Origin: Candidatus Edwardsbacteria bacterium RifOxyA12_full_54_48
GTDB taxonomy: Bacteria; Edwardsbacteria; AC1; EtOH8
Length of the DNA stretch: 64,000 nucleotides
Direction: 5' to 3'
NCBI GenBank assembly: GCA_001777915.1
Contig: MFFN01000006.1
Span: forward strand, 211,001 to 275,000
Shown one piece after another: positions 33,806 to 42,328 of this stretch. The position numbers and the translations under genes were made by a program. The notes below the pieces were generated by a model. That model had not been told where the DNA came from, made no database searches, and saw nothing but the letters and a program-made list of their open reading frames with translations. The first letter of the stretch is position 1, and each line of letters opens with the position of its first letter.

Positions 33806-35819
33806 TTTCCTCCCCCTTTATCTGGAAGCTGTCCACCTGACGCTTGAGCTCCTCGGCCAGATGGGCCAGCTCTTGGGCCGAGGCGGTCATCTCCTGCATG
33901 GAAGCCATCTGCTCCTGCTGGGCGGCAGCGGTCTGCTCCATGCCCGAGGCCGCCTCCTCGGCCACCACCGCCACCTGTTCGATGGCCTTGGCGATCTTCT
34001 TTACCCCCTCCACCTGGTTGCCGGTGGCCTGGGATATCTGGGAGGCCCGGTCGGCCGATAGCTTTACCGCCTGGATGATCTGGGAAAAGGCCTGGTTGCC
34101 CTTGGCGGCAAAATCCTTGCCCTCGGCCACCTGCGCGTCGACCTGATTCATGGCCAGCACCGTCTGTTCGGTCTCGCCCTGGATCTCCTTGATCAGATCC
34201 TCGATCTCCTTGGTGGCGCCGGCCGTCCTCTCGGCCAGTTTTTTGACCTCCCCGGCCACCACCGCAAACCCCTTGCCGGCATCGCCGGCCCGGGCGGCCT
34301 CGATGGCCGCGTTAAGGGCCAGCAGGTTGGTGCGCCGGGCCACCGATGAGATCAGTTCTGTTATCCGGCCGATCTCCCCGGTGCGCTTCTCCAGATCGCT
34401 GACCACATTGGTCAGATGGGACATGGTCTGGTCTATCTTGCCCATCTGCTGTACTATGCTCATCATGGCGGCTCCCCCCTGGGAGGCCATCTCCACCGCC
34501 TGGCTGGCCGATTGGGCCGAATCCTGGGCGTTGTTGCTTACCTGCTCCACCGATGTTGAGATGTCATCGATGGCCTCCTTGGTGACCCGGACCGATGCCA
34601 CCTGGGTCCCTATGCCTTGCGATATCCTCTGGACGGTGGCCGATATCTCCTGCTGGGAGGCGTTCATCTCCTGGGTGGAGGCCGCCAGTTCCTCGGAGGT
34701 GGTGGCCACCCCGTTGGCGGTATTGATGATGGTCTTGACCAGGTTCCCCAGCTTCTCCACGAAAGTGTTGAAATGCTTGGTCAGTATCCCGATATCGTCG
34801 TTGGAATGCTGTTCTATCTTGGAGGTCAGGTCGGCCGAGCCGCTGGCCATGTCTCCGATCATCCGGCTGATCATTCCCACCGGTTTGACCACCATCCGCC
34901 GGATTATGTAGCGGACCAGCAGCAGCGCCACGACGAATGTCACCAGCAGGACCAGCACCACATTGCTCAACAGCCTCTGGAACAGCTGGGTTATCACCAC
35001 GGGGTCCAGGTTAAGCCGGGCCGCCTGTTTGGTCATCACCTCTAGAATGATCACCAGGATCGCCCCCATGGACAGGGTCAGGGCCGAGAACAGGACGATC
35101 ACGAAGCCGCTGGTGATCTTGGACTCCAGGCTCACCTCCCGGTCTTTCTCCATGGCCTTGAACAAGGTGACCAGGGCCCAGCCGATGATGCAGGCCGGCA
35201 CCAGCATGGTCAGCAGCCCGATGGTCCCCAGCTTGGAGAACAGGTAGACCCCGATGATGGAGACCGGGGCCAATACCAGATTCAGTTTCAGGTCCGACCA
35301 GGTCAGGCCGAAAACGTCCCGGGCGGTGAAAGTTCCCTCGATCAGGTGATAGGAACTGACCAGCAGATCGTTCACCAGAACATAGATCAGCAGGGCGGCC
35401 AGCAATTTCGGCAGGTTGGCCCAGCTTAAAATGCCGATCCCGCTCTGCCCGCCCAAAATGCCAAACACCCAGGCCATCGCCAGGACTGCGAATACGAACT
35501 GGCCGGGGATAAAGAACACCCTGGGCCAGGGCTTCTTCCTTTTGATCTGGTGGAAGAAAGAGGGCAGGTATATGGCCAGGATCGCCGGAACCGGGCCGAA
35601 CACCAGAAAGGTAAAATAGACCACCACCAGATCCAGGGAGACGAACACCCCGCCGGGCAGGGCCACGGTGAACCACTGGCAGAGGGTCACGGTCAGCAAC
35701 AGCAGCAGCATTACCCACCATTGGATGTTCAGTTCGCCCAAGTGAAGGATCAGGAGGGCCGCCCCGGCCGCCGCCACCGTCCAGGCAAACAGATTGCGCA
35801 AATTTATTCTGCTCAGCAC
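33795..35819 (-). CDS. Methyl-accepting chemotaxis protein with MASE-like 7TM sensor
   Basis: 674 residues. The N-terminal about 200 residues form a multi-helix sensor resembling MASE-type domains ([39 protein letters not shown]). Next comes a separate two-helix transmembrane pair around a short loop (about 235-310), a HAMP region ([20 protein letters not shown]) and the methyl-accepting coiled coil with hairpin tip [20 protein letters not shown]. The protein ends in [11 protein letters not shown] without a docking pentapeptide. It follows a 59-base gap after cheW and overlaps the next receptor gene, so the two receptors are probably made together. Confidence 0.92.
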   Translation of the reverse strand: MLSRINLRNLFAWTVAAAGAALLILHLGELNIQWWVMLLLLLTVTLCQWFTVALPGGVFVSLDLVVVYFTFLVFGPVPAILAIYLPSFFHQIKRKKPWPRVFFIPGQFVFAVLAMAWVFGILGGQSGIGILSWANLPKLLAALLIYVLVNDLLVSSYHLIEGTFTARDVFGLTWSDLKLNLVLAPVSIIGVYLFSKLGTIGLLTMLVPACIIGWALVTLFKAMEKDREVSLESKITSGFVIVLFSALTLSMGAILVIILEVMTKQAARLNLDPVVITQLFQRLLSNVVLVLLVTFVVALLLVRYIIRRMVVKPVGMISRMIGDMASGSADLTSKIEQHSNDDIGILTKHFNTFVEKLGNLVKTIINTANGVATTSEELAASTQEMNASQQEISATVQRISQGIGTQVASVRVTKEAIDDISTSVEQVSNNAQDSAQSASQAVEMASQGGAAMMSIVQQMGKIDQTMSHLTNVVSDLEKRTGEIGRITELISSVARRTNLLALNAAIEAARAGDAGKGFAVVAGEVKKLAERTAGATKEIEDLIKEIQGETEQTVLAMNQVDAQVAEGKDFAAKGNQAFSQIIQAVKLSADRASQISQATGNQVEGVKKIAKAIEQVAVVAEEAASGMEQTAAAQQEQMASMQEMTASAQELAHLAEELKRQVDSFQIKGEENES

Positions 35820-35878
35820 TTTTTTATCTCCATATAAAATATATTTTCGGCCTCGATTAAGTTTGCCCTAGTTACTGC

Positions 35879-36316
35879 TTAAGCGATCACCTGGTATAAT
35901 TCCTGGCAATTCAGGGCAAATATGATCTCATCGTTATATTCAAAGGCCCCGTCGACCGACCTGATGGTTGATGCCAGTTGGGCGTCGATCTCCATTTTGG
36001 CGCCCGCCTGCCGGGGAATGATCTCCCCCACCTCATCTGCCAGCAGCCCGATGGCCGCAGGCCCGTCCTGCAGAACGATCACCGGCCTTTGCCCCGGGGT
36101 TTCCCCTACGGCCGGCCGCCCTGGGCCGCCGTCGCCGGCAATATCCACCACCGTTATCTGGCGGCCCAGCCAGTCCATCATCCCGGCCACCGATCTGCCC
36201 AGGGCCGGCAGGCTGGTCAGCGCCGGCTGATAGACTATCTCCTTAACCCGGGACAGGTCCAGGCCGTACCAGACATCGCCCAGCCGGCACAACAGCCATT
36301 TGCCGTCCTGGTCCAT
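35879..36316 (-). CDS. cheW: CheW-type coupling protein
   Basis: 145 residues with the CheW beta-barrel pattern: LCRLGDVWYGLDLSRVKEIV, MMDWLGRQITVVDI, VIVLQDGPAAIGLLADEVGE, and EYNDEIIFALNCQEL at the end. CheW joins receptors to the CheA kinase at the inner membrane. The gene starts right after the stop of the TPR gene and is followed by two receptor genes, so it probably serves these receptors. It is one of three CheW homologues in the cluster. Confidence 0.88.
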   Translation of the reverse strand: MDQDGKWLLCRLGDVWYGLDLSRVKEIVYQPALTSLPALGRSVAGMMDWLGRQITVVDIAGDGGPGRPAVGETPGQRPVIVLQDGPAAIGLLADEVGEIIPRQAGAKMEIDAQLASTIRSVDGAFEYNDEIIFALNCQELYQVIA

Positions 36317-37171
36317 TTACACCTCGTCGCTCTTCAGCAGTTCTATCTGCTCGGCGGCCTTCTTGGCCCACCAGTTGTGGGGCGAGAGCTTCAAGCATTT
36401 CTGCCATTCCTTGAGGGCCGCCCCGTACATTTTCTTTTGATAATAGACCTGCCCCAGGTGGTAGTAGGCTTCGATCAAATTGGGCCCCAGCACCGTGGCC
36501 TTGGAGAAGAAGAACATGGCATCATCCAGCATCTGCCGCTCCAAATAGACCAGGCCCAGATAATAATGGGCGTAAAGCACCGCCGGACGGTCCTTGCCGG
36601 ATTTGATCACCCGGCTCAAATGCTCGATGGCCTCGCCGAAGATGCCCTTTTTGAAGGAGATGAAGCCCAGGTTATTGCGCACCGCGTCGTTGTTGGGCTC
36701 CAGCTGCAGCACCTTCAGGCATACCGCCAGCCCGTCATCGTACCTCCCCTGGTAACTGTAGGCCCAGCCCAGCAGACCCAGGGCCCGGGTGTCGTTGGGG
36801 TTCAGCTTGACGGCGTTGGACAGCGAGCCGATGGCCTTTTCAAACTCCCCGGAGCATATCTGGTTCCAGCCCTCCGCCACATAGGTGGAGCTGCCCAGGG
36901 AATCGGTGCGCATGGTCTCCACAAAGGACCTGATCATCACCTTGGACTCGTCGTCGCTGACCGCGGCCGACTTATACTGGTCGATCAGGGATTTCACCGA
37001 ATCGTGCAGGGCATTCAGGTGCTTGATGCCCACCGCTATCTCCTTGTACAGCGAACGGATCTCCTGTTCCAGCCTGGCCGACTGGGCCTTGGCATCGGGG
37101 CTTTTAAGCGCCTGCTGGATGGATGCTATCTTGTCCTGAAAGTCATTCACCAGCTCCGACAATGTGGCCAT
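36317..37171 (-). CDS. TPR-repeat protein of the chemosensory cluster
   Basis: 284 residues from the ATG at 37171; the open frame continues 58 codons upstream as a shadow of cheB. Residues 1-90 are charged helices, probably coiled coil (LVNDFQDKIASIQQALKS). From about residue 95 there are five TPR-like motifs (WNQICSGEFEKAIGSLSNAV, LGWAYSYQGRYDDGLAVCLK, YYLGLVYLERQMLDDAMFFF and others). TPR arrays hold protein partners. The position between cheB and cheW suggests a scaffold or adaptor for the receptor array. No signal peptide, so cytoplasmic. Confidence 0.82.
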   Translation of the reverse strand: MATLSELVNDFQDKIASIQQALKSPDAKAQSARLEQEIRSLYKEIAVGIKHLNALHDSVKSLIDQYKSAAVSDDESKVMIRSFVETMRTDSLGSSTYVAEGWNQICSGEFEKAIGSLSNAVKLNPNDTRALGLLGWAYSYQGRYDDGLAVCLKVLQLEPNNDAVRNNLGFISFKKGIFGEAIEHLSRVIKSGKDRPAVLYAHYYLGLVYLERQMLDDAMFFFSKATVLGPNLIEAYYHLGQVYYQKKMYGAALKEWQKCLKLSPHNWWAKKAAEQIELLKSDEV

Positions 37172-37220
37172 AATGCACCGCCTCGTTTTTATATTACCGA
37201 CAGATCTGTTTTCAATGATT

Positions 37221-38267
37221 TTAGCGGCAGGCCCTGACGATGGCCCCCGGGATCTGGTCCAGCGGCAGCACCTCGTCCACCGCCCCGGTCTCCACCGCCG
37301 CCTTGGGCATGCCGTAGACCACGCAGGTGGAGCGGTCCTCGGCAATGATGTGCCCGCCCCTCTTCTTCATTCCGGCCACTCCGTTGGCCCCGTCGTGCCC
37401 CATCCCGGTCAGGATCACGCCCACCGTCTCCGCCGGCGAATAAAGCGCCACCGACTCCATCATCACGTCCACCGATGGCCGGACCCCGAACCTGGGAGGG
37501 TCCTGATTTAATGTTATCCGGTCCCCGGAGGGGGACAGCTCCATGTGATATCCGGCCGGGGCCAGCAGGGCCAGCCCCCTTTCCAGGACATCGCCCTCCT
37601 GGGCCTCCCGGATCCTGATCTTGCTGCGGTTGTCCAGCCGCTCGGCCAGGGATTTGGTAAAGCCCACCGGCATGTGCTGCACCAGCAACAGGGCGGCGTT
37701 TATCTCCCGGGGCAGCTTGGGCAGTATCTCGGCCAGGGCCCGGGTGCCGCCGGTGGACGAGCCGATGGCCAGGGTCCTCATGATCCCGGTCGAGATCTTT
37801 CCCTCGAGCGCCGCCTGAGGCGGGCGCTGATTGCTTCCGGGCCTCAGCTTGGCCAGATCGACCCCGGCCGCCATCCGGATCTTCTCCACCAGCTCCTCCC
37901 GGACCTTGTCGATGTCCAGGGAGATCGAGCCGGACGGTTTGGTCACGAAGTCCACCGCCCCCAGCTCCAGAGCCAGCAGGGTGGACTCGGCCCCTTCCTT
38001 GGCGTGGGCCGAGAGCATCACCGTGGCCACCGGGGAATCGGTCATCAGCCGGGCCAGAGCCTGCAGGCCGTCCATCTTGGGCATCTCGATGTCCATGGTC
38101 ACCACGTCGGGGGACAATTGGCGGACCTGCTCGATGGCCTCCAGGCCGTTCTTGGCGGAGCCCACCAGCTTGAGCCCCGGGGTGGCCTTGACGATGTCGC
38201 CCACCATGTTGCGCATCAGGGCGGAGTCGTCGACCACCAGAACTGTTATGGTGCGTAGGTCAGTCAT
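37221..38267 (-). CDS. cheB: CheB protein-glutamate methylesterase/response regulator
   Basis: 348 residues from the ATG at 38267, which follows the lipoprotein stop by one base. The receiver domain has D59 (TMDIEMPKMDG) and the acidic pair at residues 13-14. The esterase domain has the catalytic triad S171 (GSSTGG), H198 (VQHMP) and D292 (GMGHDG). CheB removes methyl groups from receptors and can deamidate them; phosphorylation by CheA activates it. Length and architecture are normal. With CheR (39866) and CheD (39108) it completes an adaptation set for the two receptors. Confidence 0.96.
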   Translation of the reverse strand: MTDLRTITVLVVDDSALMRNMVGDIVKATPGLKLVGSAKNGLEAIEQVRQLSPDVVTMDIEMPKMDGLQALARLMTDSPVATVMLSAHAKEGAESTLLALELGAVDFVTKPSGSISLDIDKVREELVEKIRMAAGVDLAKLRPGSNQRPPQAALEGKISTGIMRTLAIGSSTGGTRALAEILPKLPREINAALLLVQHMPVGFTKSLAERLDNRSKIRIREAQEGDVLERGLALLAPAGYHMELSPSGDRITLNQDPPRFGVRPSVDVMMESVALYSPAETVGVILTGMGHDGANGVAGMKKRGGHIIAEDRSTCVVYGMPKAAVETGAVDEVLPLDQIPGAIVRACR

Positions 38268-38268
38268 C

Positions 38269-39030
38269 TTATTTTGAATATTTCTTTTTACTTTTAACAA
38301 TTTTTACTGGCGAACCAACGTAAAAATGACTGTAGCCTGGGTTACCTACGCCGTATATAAAACCCTTTATTTTCCCGGATATATTTCCAACCCCATTTGG
38401 CGAATATAATGGCCCAGCATAAGGCTCTACTAATATCTGAAATTGATAATATTGTGCAATGGAAGAAGAATAATAACTTAATGGTATTTTAAATATGGTA
38501 TCTACAAGAAAAGTATCAATAAAGTTTGTGCTACCATAATAATATCCCAAAGTATCAATAACATTATAATAAACATTCAACTTATACCAATCTGCCCTTT
38601 GTGCTTTTGTCCATGTGCAGTTAATGTTTTCTACGGGGATGGTATCATATTCAGCTGGGGTTAGTAAACTTGTGCCGCTTGGCACTTGTATGCACCCAGA
38701 ACCAGTGTCAGAATCAGCTATTATTGTAACAGTTACTGTTGTATCATCAAAATAATGAACACAACCAGAATAGAAATACATCTGTCCATTACTTAAATAA
38801 GAAAACAACGTTTGACTTTGGGTGCCCCAACTCATCGTAACTGAAGTACTAGATGGATCCACAATTGGATCAGAGTATAATATACCATTTTGGGTTGGTG
38901 CTTTTAACCAACAATAAAAAACTTTTGGATTGTTAACATAAAAAGTATCAATAATACTAACTGGATTTTTTTCTTTACTACAGCCAATAAATAAAAACAC
39001 TACCGATAAAATCAAAGCATATTTCTTCAT
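38269..39030 (-). CDS. AT-rich predicted lipoprotein of unknown function
   Basis: 253 residues. The signal MKKYALILSVVFLFIGC ends in a lipobox (cleavage before Cys17). The mature protein is rich in Tyr, Ser, Thr and Asn with beta-strand character (TVTVTIIADSDTGSGC, FIDTFLVDTIFKIPLSYY) and ends in a basic VKIVKSKKKYSK tail. I recognise no family. Base composition differs sharply from its neighbours: for example 38461-38520 has only 14 G/C in 60 bases, while flanking che genes are clearly GC-rich. It sits between cheD and cheB, one base from the cheB start, so it looks like a recent insertion into the operon (inference). Confidence 0.72.
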   Translation of the reverse strand: MKKYALILSVVFLFIGCSKEKNPVSIIDTFYVNNPKVFYCWLKAPTQNGILYSDPIVDPSSTSVTMSWGTQSQTLFSYLSNGQMYFYSGCVHYFDDTTVTVTIIADSDTGSGCIQVPSGTSLLTPAEYDTIPVENINCTWTKAQRADWYKLNVYYNVIDTLGYYYGSTNFIDTFLVDTIFKIPLSYYSSSIAQYYQFQILVEPYAGPLYSPNGVGNISGKIKGFIYGVGNPGYSHFYVGSPVKIVKSKKKYSK

Positions 39031-39107
39031 ACGACAAACTATCCGTTTTACTTGAAATCTTTATTACTCTACTGCTATTATAGATGCAGACAGTTTGAAA
39101 TCCATTC

Positions 39108-39602
39108 TCACAGTTCTTTCATCCCGGCCTTGAAGGAGTGCACCACCACCGTGCCCGATGAGGTTAAAAACTCCACCGACCGGCCGTAGTCGGCCCCGGT
39201 ATCCTCGGCCACGACGGGGATACCGTAATTGTTCAGCTCCTGCTTGGCCTGCAGGGTGTTCCTCTGCCCGATGTTGCTGTAGCTGGTCTTCCCCGAATTG
39301 AGCAGTTTGGAGAACATATTGGCCCCGCCCACCAGCTTGCTGACCATCCGTATCCTTGAGCAGCCCATCCCCTCCAGAGACTGGATCAGCTCCTTGAGGG
39401 CGGTGGTGACGAACTTGGCCGGATTGCTCTGGTTGCGGGCCAGATCGGGTTCGGGCAGCATCACATGGGCCAATCCGCCGGTCTTCATCTGGGGGTCGTA
39501 GATGATGATGGCCAGACAGGAGCCCAGTCCGTGGGTGGTTATTATAGCCGGACTCCGGGCTGTCTTATAATCGGCTATTTTCACTATCAGCTGGTCGGAC
39601 AA
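39108..39602 (-). CDS. cheD: CheD chemoreceptor glutamine deamidase
   Basis: 164 residues from a TTG start with AGGGGTG about five bases upstream. The catalytic residues are T23, C29 (GLGSC) and H46 (GGLAHVMLP), with the same spacing as in Thermotoga CheD. SKLVGGANMF and IGQRNTLQAKQEL complete the family pattern. CheD deamidates receptor glutamines and, in CheC-containing systems, binds and stimulates the CheC phosphatase. A cheC gene is present at 50701, so this pairing is likely. It is followed by the AT-rich lipoprotein gene. Confidence 0.95.
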   Translation of the reverse strand: MSDQLIVKIADYKTARSPAIITTHGLGSCLAIIIYDPQMKTGGLAHVMLPEPDLARNQSNPAKFVTTALKELIQSLEGMGCSRIRMVSKLVGGANMFSKLLNSGKTSYSNIGQRNTLQAKQELNNYGIPVVAEDTGADYGRSVEFLTSSGTVVVHSFKAGMKEL

Positions 39603-39865
39603 GCTTCACCCCTTTTCATATTGCTCGGAGCACATATTAGTGAACATTTCTTTTAATTACCGTATTACATTGGTTCATGATGCCATACCTGCGAAGCTTG
39701 TCCTCGCGGAGGCGGGGAGCAGGCATCCAGTGGTTGTCTGTGGATTCCCGCCGGAGTTTATCCCGCACATGATGCGGGGCGGGAATGACACAAACACTCT
39801 ATCAAACATTTATCGCTGATAATGGTGTGCCTGCTATCATCCGCACCTATAAATAAGCCAGGAAA
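39603..39865. other. Intergenic region with REP-like repeat between cheR and cheD
   Basis: No gene. The central part is a REP-like element (39680-39790). The ribosome-binding site of cheD is at the left end. The gap suggests a possible separate promoter for cheD onward, but I cannot identify one. Confidence 0.5.
39680..39790. repeat. REP-like ATTCCCGC element
   Basis: Contains GGCATCCAGTGG, GGATTCCCGCC and GCGGGAATGAC, with internal palindromic pieces (CTCGCGGAG; CCCGCACATGATGCGGG). It belongs to the same family as the element at 2912-3073. Confidence 0.5.
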
Positions 39866-40687
39866 TTATTTTACGGCCCGGTAGATCCTTTCTTTGACGT
39901 CGAACGAGGCGAAGGTGTCCTTCATCTGTCCGAACATATTCTCCACCTTGCCCAGCACCAGAAAACCGCCGGCCCGCAGGGCCTGGGCGAACTTGTAGAA
40001 GATATCCTCCTGGGTCTGCCGGGAAAAATATATCAGCACGTTGCGGCAGAATATCAGGTCCAATTCGCTGTGGGGATACCGGGAGAAAAGGTCCAGTTTG
40101 TCAAATTTCACCATATCCTTTATCTGGGGGGAGATATGATACTTGTCGTTCCGGACCTCGAAATATTTTCCCGCCAGATTCTGGGGGATCTCATCCATGC
40201 TGGATCGGGGATAGATGCCGGCCTGGGCCTTCTCCAATATCCGGAGGTCGATGTCCGTGGCGTAGATGTTGCAGTCCATGGCCAGACCCCGGGCCTGGGA
40301 GAATTCGCGCCACATGATGGCCAGCGAATAGGGCTCCTCCCCGGAGGAGCATCCCGCGCTCCAGATACGGACCGGGCTGCTTTTGCTCTCCTCCAGGATT
40401 ATCGGCAGGACCCTGTCAAAGACCGCCAGGTAGGTCTCGGCGTTGCGATAGAATTTGGTTACGTTGATGGTCAGGGCGTCCAGAAGTTTGATGTATTCCC
40501 CGGGGTCATCCTTCAGCTTCTGCCGGTATTCCTCATAACTGCTCACCTGGCAGGACCTCATCCTGACCGCCAGCCTTCTTTTAAGGGGACGCTCCTTGTA
40601 CTGCCGGATATCAAAACCGCTGTCAGCCAGAATCTTACTGGCCAGCGCCACCAACTCCGGATCATTTATATTACTTGGCGAAAGCAT
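39866..40687 (-). CDS. cheR: CheR protein-glutamate methyltransferase
   Basis: 273 residues. The N-terminal helical domain (ERPLKRRLAVRMRSCQVSSY) precedes a SAM domain with VRIWSAGCSSGEEPYSLAIM (motif I), IYATDIDLRILEKA, LDLIFCRNVLIYFS and LRAGGFLVLGKVENM. CheR methylates receptor glutamates to adapt the chemosensory output. The TFYRN motif of the family appears as VTKFYRNAE. Its start overlaps the DUF4388-TPR stop by 17 bases. Confidence 0.96.
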   Translation of the reverse strand: MLSPSNINDPELVALASKILADSGFDIRQYKERPLKRRLAVRMRSCQVSSYEEYRQKLKDDPGEYIKLLDALTINVTKFYRNAETYLAVFDRVLPIILEESKSSPVRIWSAGCSSGEEPYSLAIMWREFSQARGLAMDCNIYATDIDLRILEKAQAGIYPRSSMDEIPQNLAGKYFEVRNDKYHISPQIKDMVKFDKLDLFSRYPHSELDLIFCRNVLIYFSRQTQEDIFYKFAQALRAGGFLVLGKVENMFGQMKDTFASFDVKERIYRAVK

Positions 40688-42290
40688 TCTTATCCATCAG
40701 GGCCAGGTTTCGCTTCACCATCTGGTTCTCGGGGTCGGCCGCCAGAGCCTTCTGCCACCACTTCACCGCCAGGTCCTTCTGGCCCTGCTTAAGATACAGG
40801 TTGCCCAGCCGGGCCATATCCTGGGGTTCCAGGATGTCAAGCTCGGCCATCCGGTTGAGGGTTTCGATGGATTGCGCTATCATGGCGTTCTTGTAATACA
40901 GCTCCAGCAGATTGCGCAGTGCGATCCGGTCATCAGGCCGGGCCTTCAGCGCCGCGCTGTAGTACCTCTCGGCCTCCTCATCCTGCCCCTTGGCCTGCAT
41001 CAGAGCGCCCAGGTTGTTCTGCAGGACGTGATTGGGTTTATTGCTGTTTTCTATGGAGCTCCACAGCTTGTATGCCTGCTCGGGGTCGTTGCCCTTCAGG
41101 GCTATCAACCCCGCCAGGAAAGCGGCCAGCAGGGGCTTGTCGGTCGCCGGGTCGATCCGGTCCAGCTGTTCCCGGGCGGAATCATTTTCATCATCCCCGC
41201 AAAAAAGATAGGCCAGGTTGACCCGGGGCATCGCCTTCTCGGGCGCCAGTTCGACGGCCCTGCGGTACTGCCTGGCGGCGTCCTCCCGCTCCCCCATCAA
41301 TTCCAGGCTCAGGCCCAGGTTATTATAGGCCGCGGATTTTTTGGACTCCACCGCTATGGCCTCCAAAAATTCGGTGGCCGCTTCGGCGTACTCCGCCTTC
41401 CGGAAATGGATCAGCCCCAGATAGAACCGGGCTTCGTAATGGTCCGGCCTGATCTCGATGATCCGGCGGTATTCCCTGGTGGCCTCGTCGTACATCTGGG
41501 TGCGGTAGAAGGCCATCCCCAGGTTTCCGTGGTCGTCGATGATGTTAAGGTTCCAGGAGGCGGCCTGTTTGCTTTTCTCGGATCCCCGCTTGGCCAGCCC
41601 GGCCAGCAGCAGCCCGTAGACTATCTTGGAGGTCAGGAACTCGCCCAGGGCTGATGTTTCCATGATCTCGGCCAGCGAGCGGTACCCGTCGATCAACGAC
41701 AGCACCTGCTTCTCCTCGCTGTTGAGATTCAGCTCCTCCTGTTTGGCCAGGTCCATCATCACCCGCTCCAGCACCGTCTGGGGGGTGGGCAGTTTCTTCT
41801 CCAGGGTCCGCCATTCGTCGACCCGCCTGGCCTCCTCCAGCAGCAGATTCATGGCATCCAGAGAGACCAGGATGGTCTCGCCCTCGGGCAGCGAATCCGG
41901 CTCGAAGAAGAACTCTCCTTCGTTCCATCGCAGCAGGAAGAAGATGGTGTCCTCGATCTGGCCCGAGACATCGGCCTCGATATCCGGCTGTTTGATCAGG
42001 CCCATCTCCAGCAGGATCCCCCCCAGCCGCCTGGTTCCCCCCTCCTGCTGCTGCAGGGCCAGGGCATCCTGCAGATTCTGGGAGGTTATCAGGCCCCGGG
42101 AGAACAGCCTGTCGCCCAGGCGGTCCGGCCGGTTCAGCAGGTTGGCAAAACAGATCTTGCCCTGGCTGAAAAAAATGCTGCCGAAATTACTGCCATCGGT
42201 GACCTTCAGGCAACCGGTCTTGCGCCCCACTGCCAACAGCTGCAGAACATCGGGCAGGCTCACTTCTTTGAATGATCCTTTTATGGCCAT
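40671..42290 (-). CDS. DUF4388-MshEN-TPR protein
   Basis: 539 residues. The N-terminus (1-52) is the DUF4388/PatA-like module (MAIKGSFKEVSLPDVLQLLA .. GSIFFSQGKICFANLL). Then come two tandem MshEN-type motifs: residues 57-80 (RLGDRLFSRGLITS .. Q) and 88-111 (RLGGILLEMGLIKQ .. Q), both keeping the R-L-G start that contacts c-di-GMP in MshE. A middle helical region follows, then from about residue 240 at least five TPR units (LGMAFYRTQMYDEATREYRR, YNNLGLSLELMGEREDAARQ). It is homologous to 46535-47800. It could be a c-di-GMP-responsive scaffold for the MglA/Che module (inference). Confidence 0.85.
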   Translation of the reverse strand: MAIKGSFKEVSLPDVLQLLAVGRKTGCLKVTDGSNFGSIFFSQGKICFANLLNRPDRLGDRLFSRGLITSQNLQDALALQQQEGGTRRLGGILLEMGLIKQPDIEADVSGQIEDTIFFLLRWNEGEFFFEPDSLPEGETILVSLDAMNLLLEEARRVDEWRTLEKKLPTPQTVLERVMMDLAKQEELNLNSEEKQVLSLIDGYRSLAEIMETSALGEFLTSKIVYGLLLAGLAKRGSEKSKQAASWNLNIIDDHGNLGMAFYRTQMYDEATREYRRIIEIRPDHYEARFYLGLIHFRKAEYAEAATEFLEAIAVESKKSAAYNNLGLSLELMGEREDAARQYRRAVELAPEKAMPRVNLAYLFCGDDENDSAREQLDRIDPATDKPLLAAFLAGLIALKGNDPEQAYKLWSSIENSNKPNHVLQNNLGALMQAKGQDEEAERYYSAALKARPDDRIALRNLLELYYKNAMIAQSIETLNRMAELDILEPQDMARLGNLYLKQGQKDLAVKWWQKALAADPENQMVKRNLALMDKNAFAK

Positions 42291-42328
42291 AGCTTACGGC
42301 ACTTTTTATAGAATTCAGTTTTCATTTG

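Noticed and set aside
38269..39030. Idea that the AT-rich gene is a chemoreceptor-associated protein of known family
   Set aside because: Only a lipobox and beta-rich composition are visible; no known family motif, so left as unknown.
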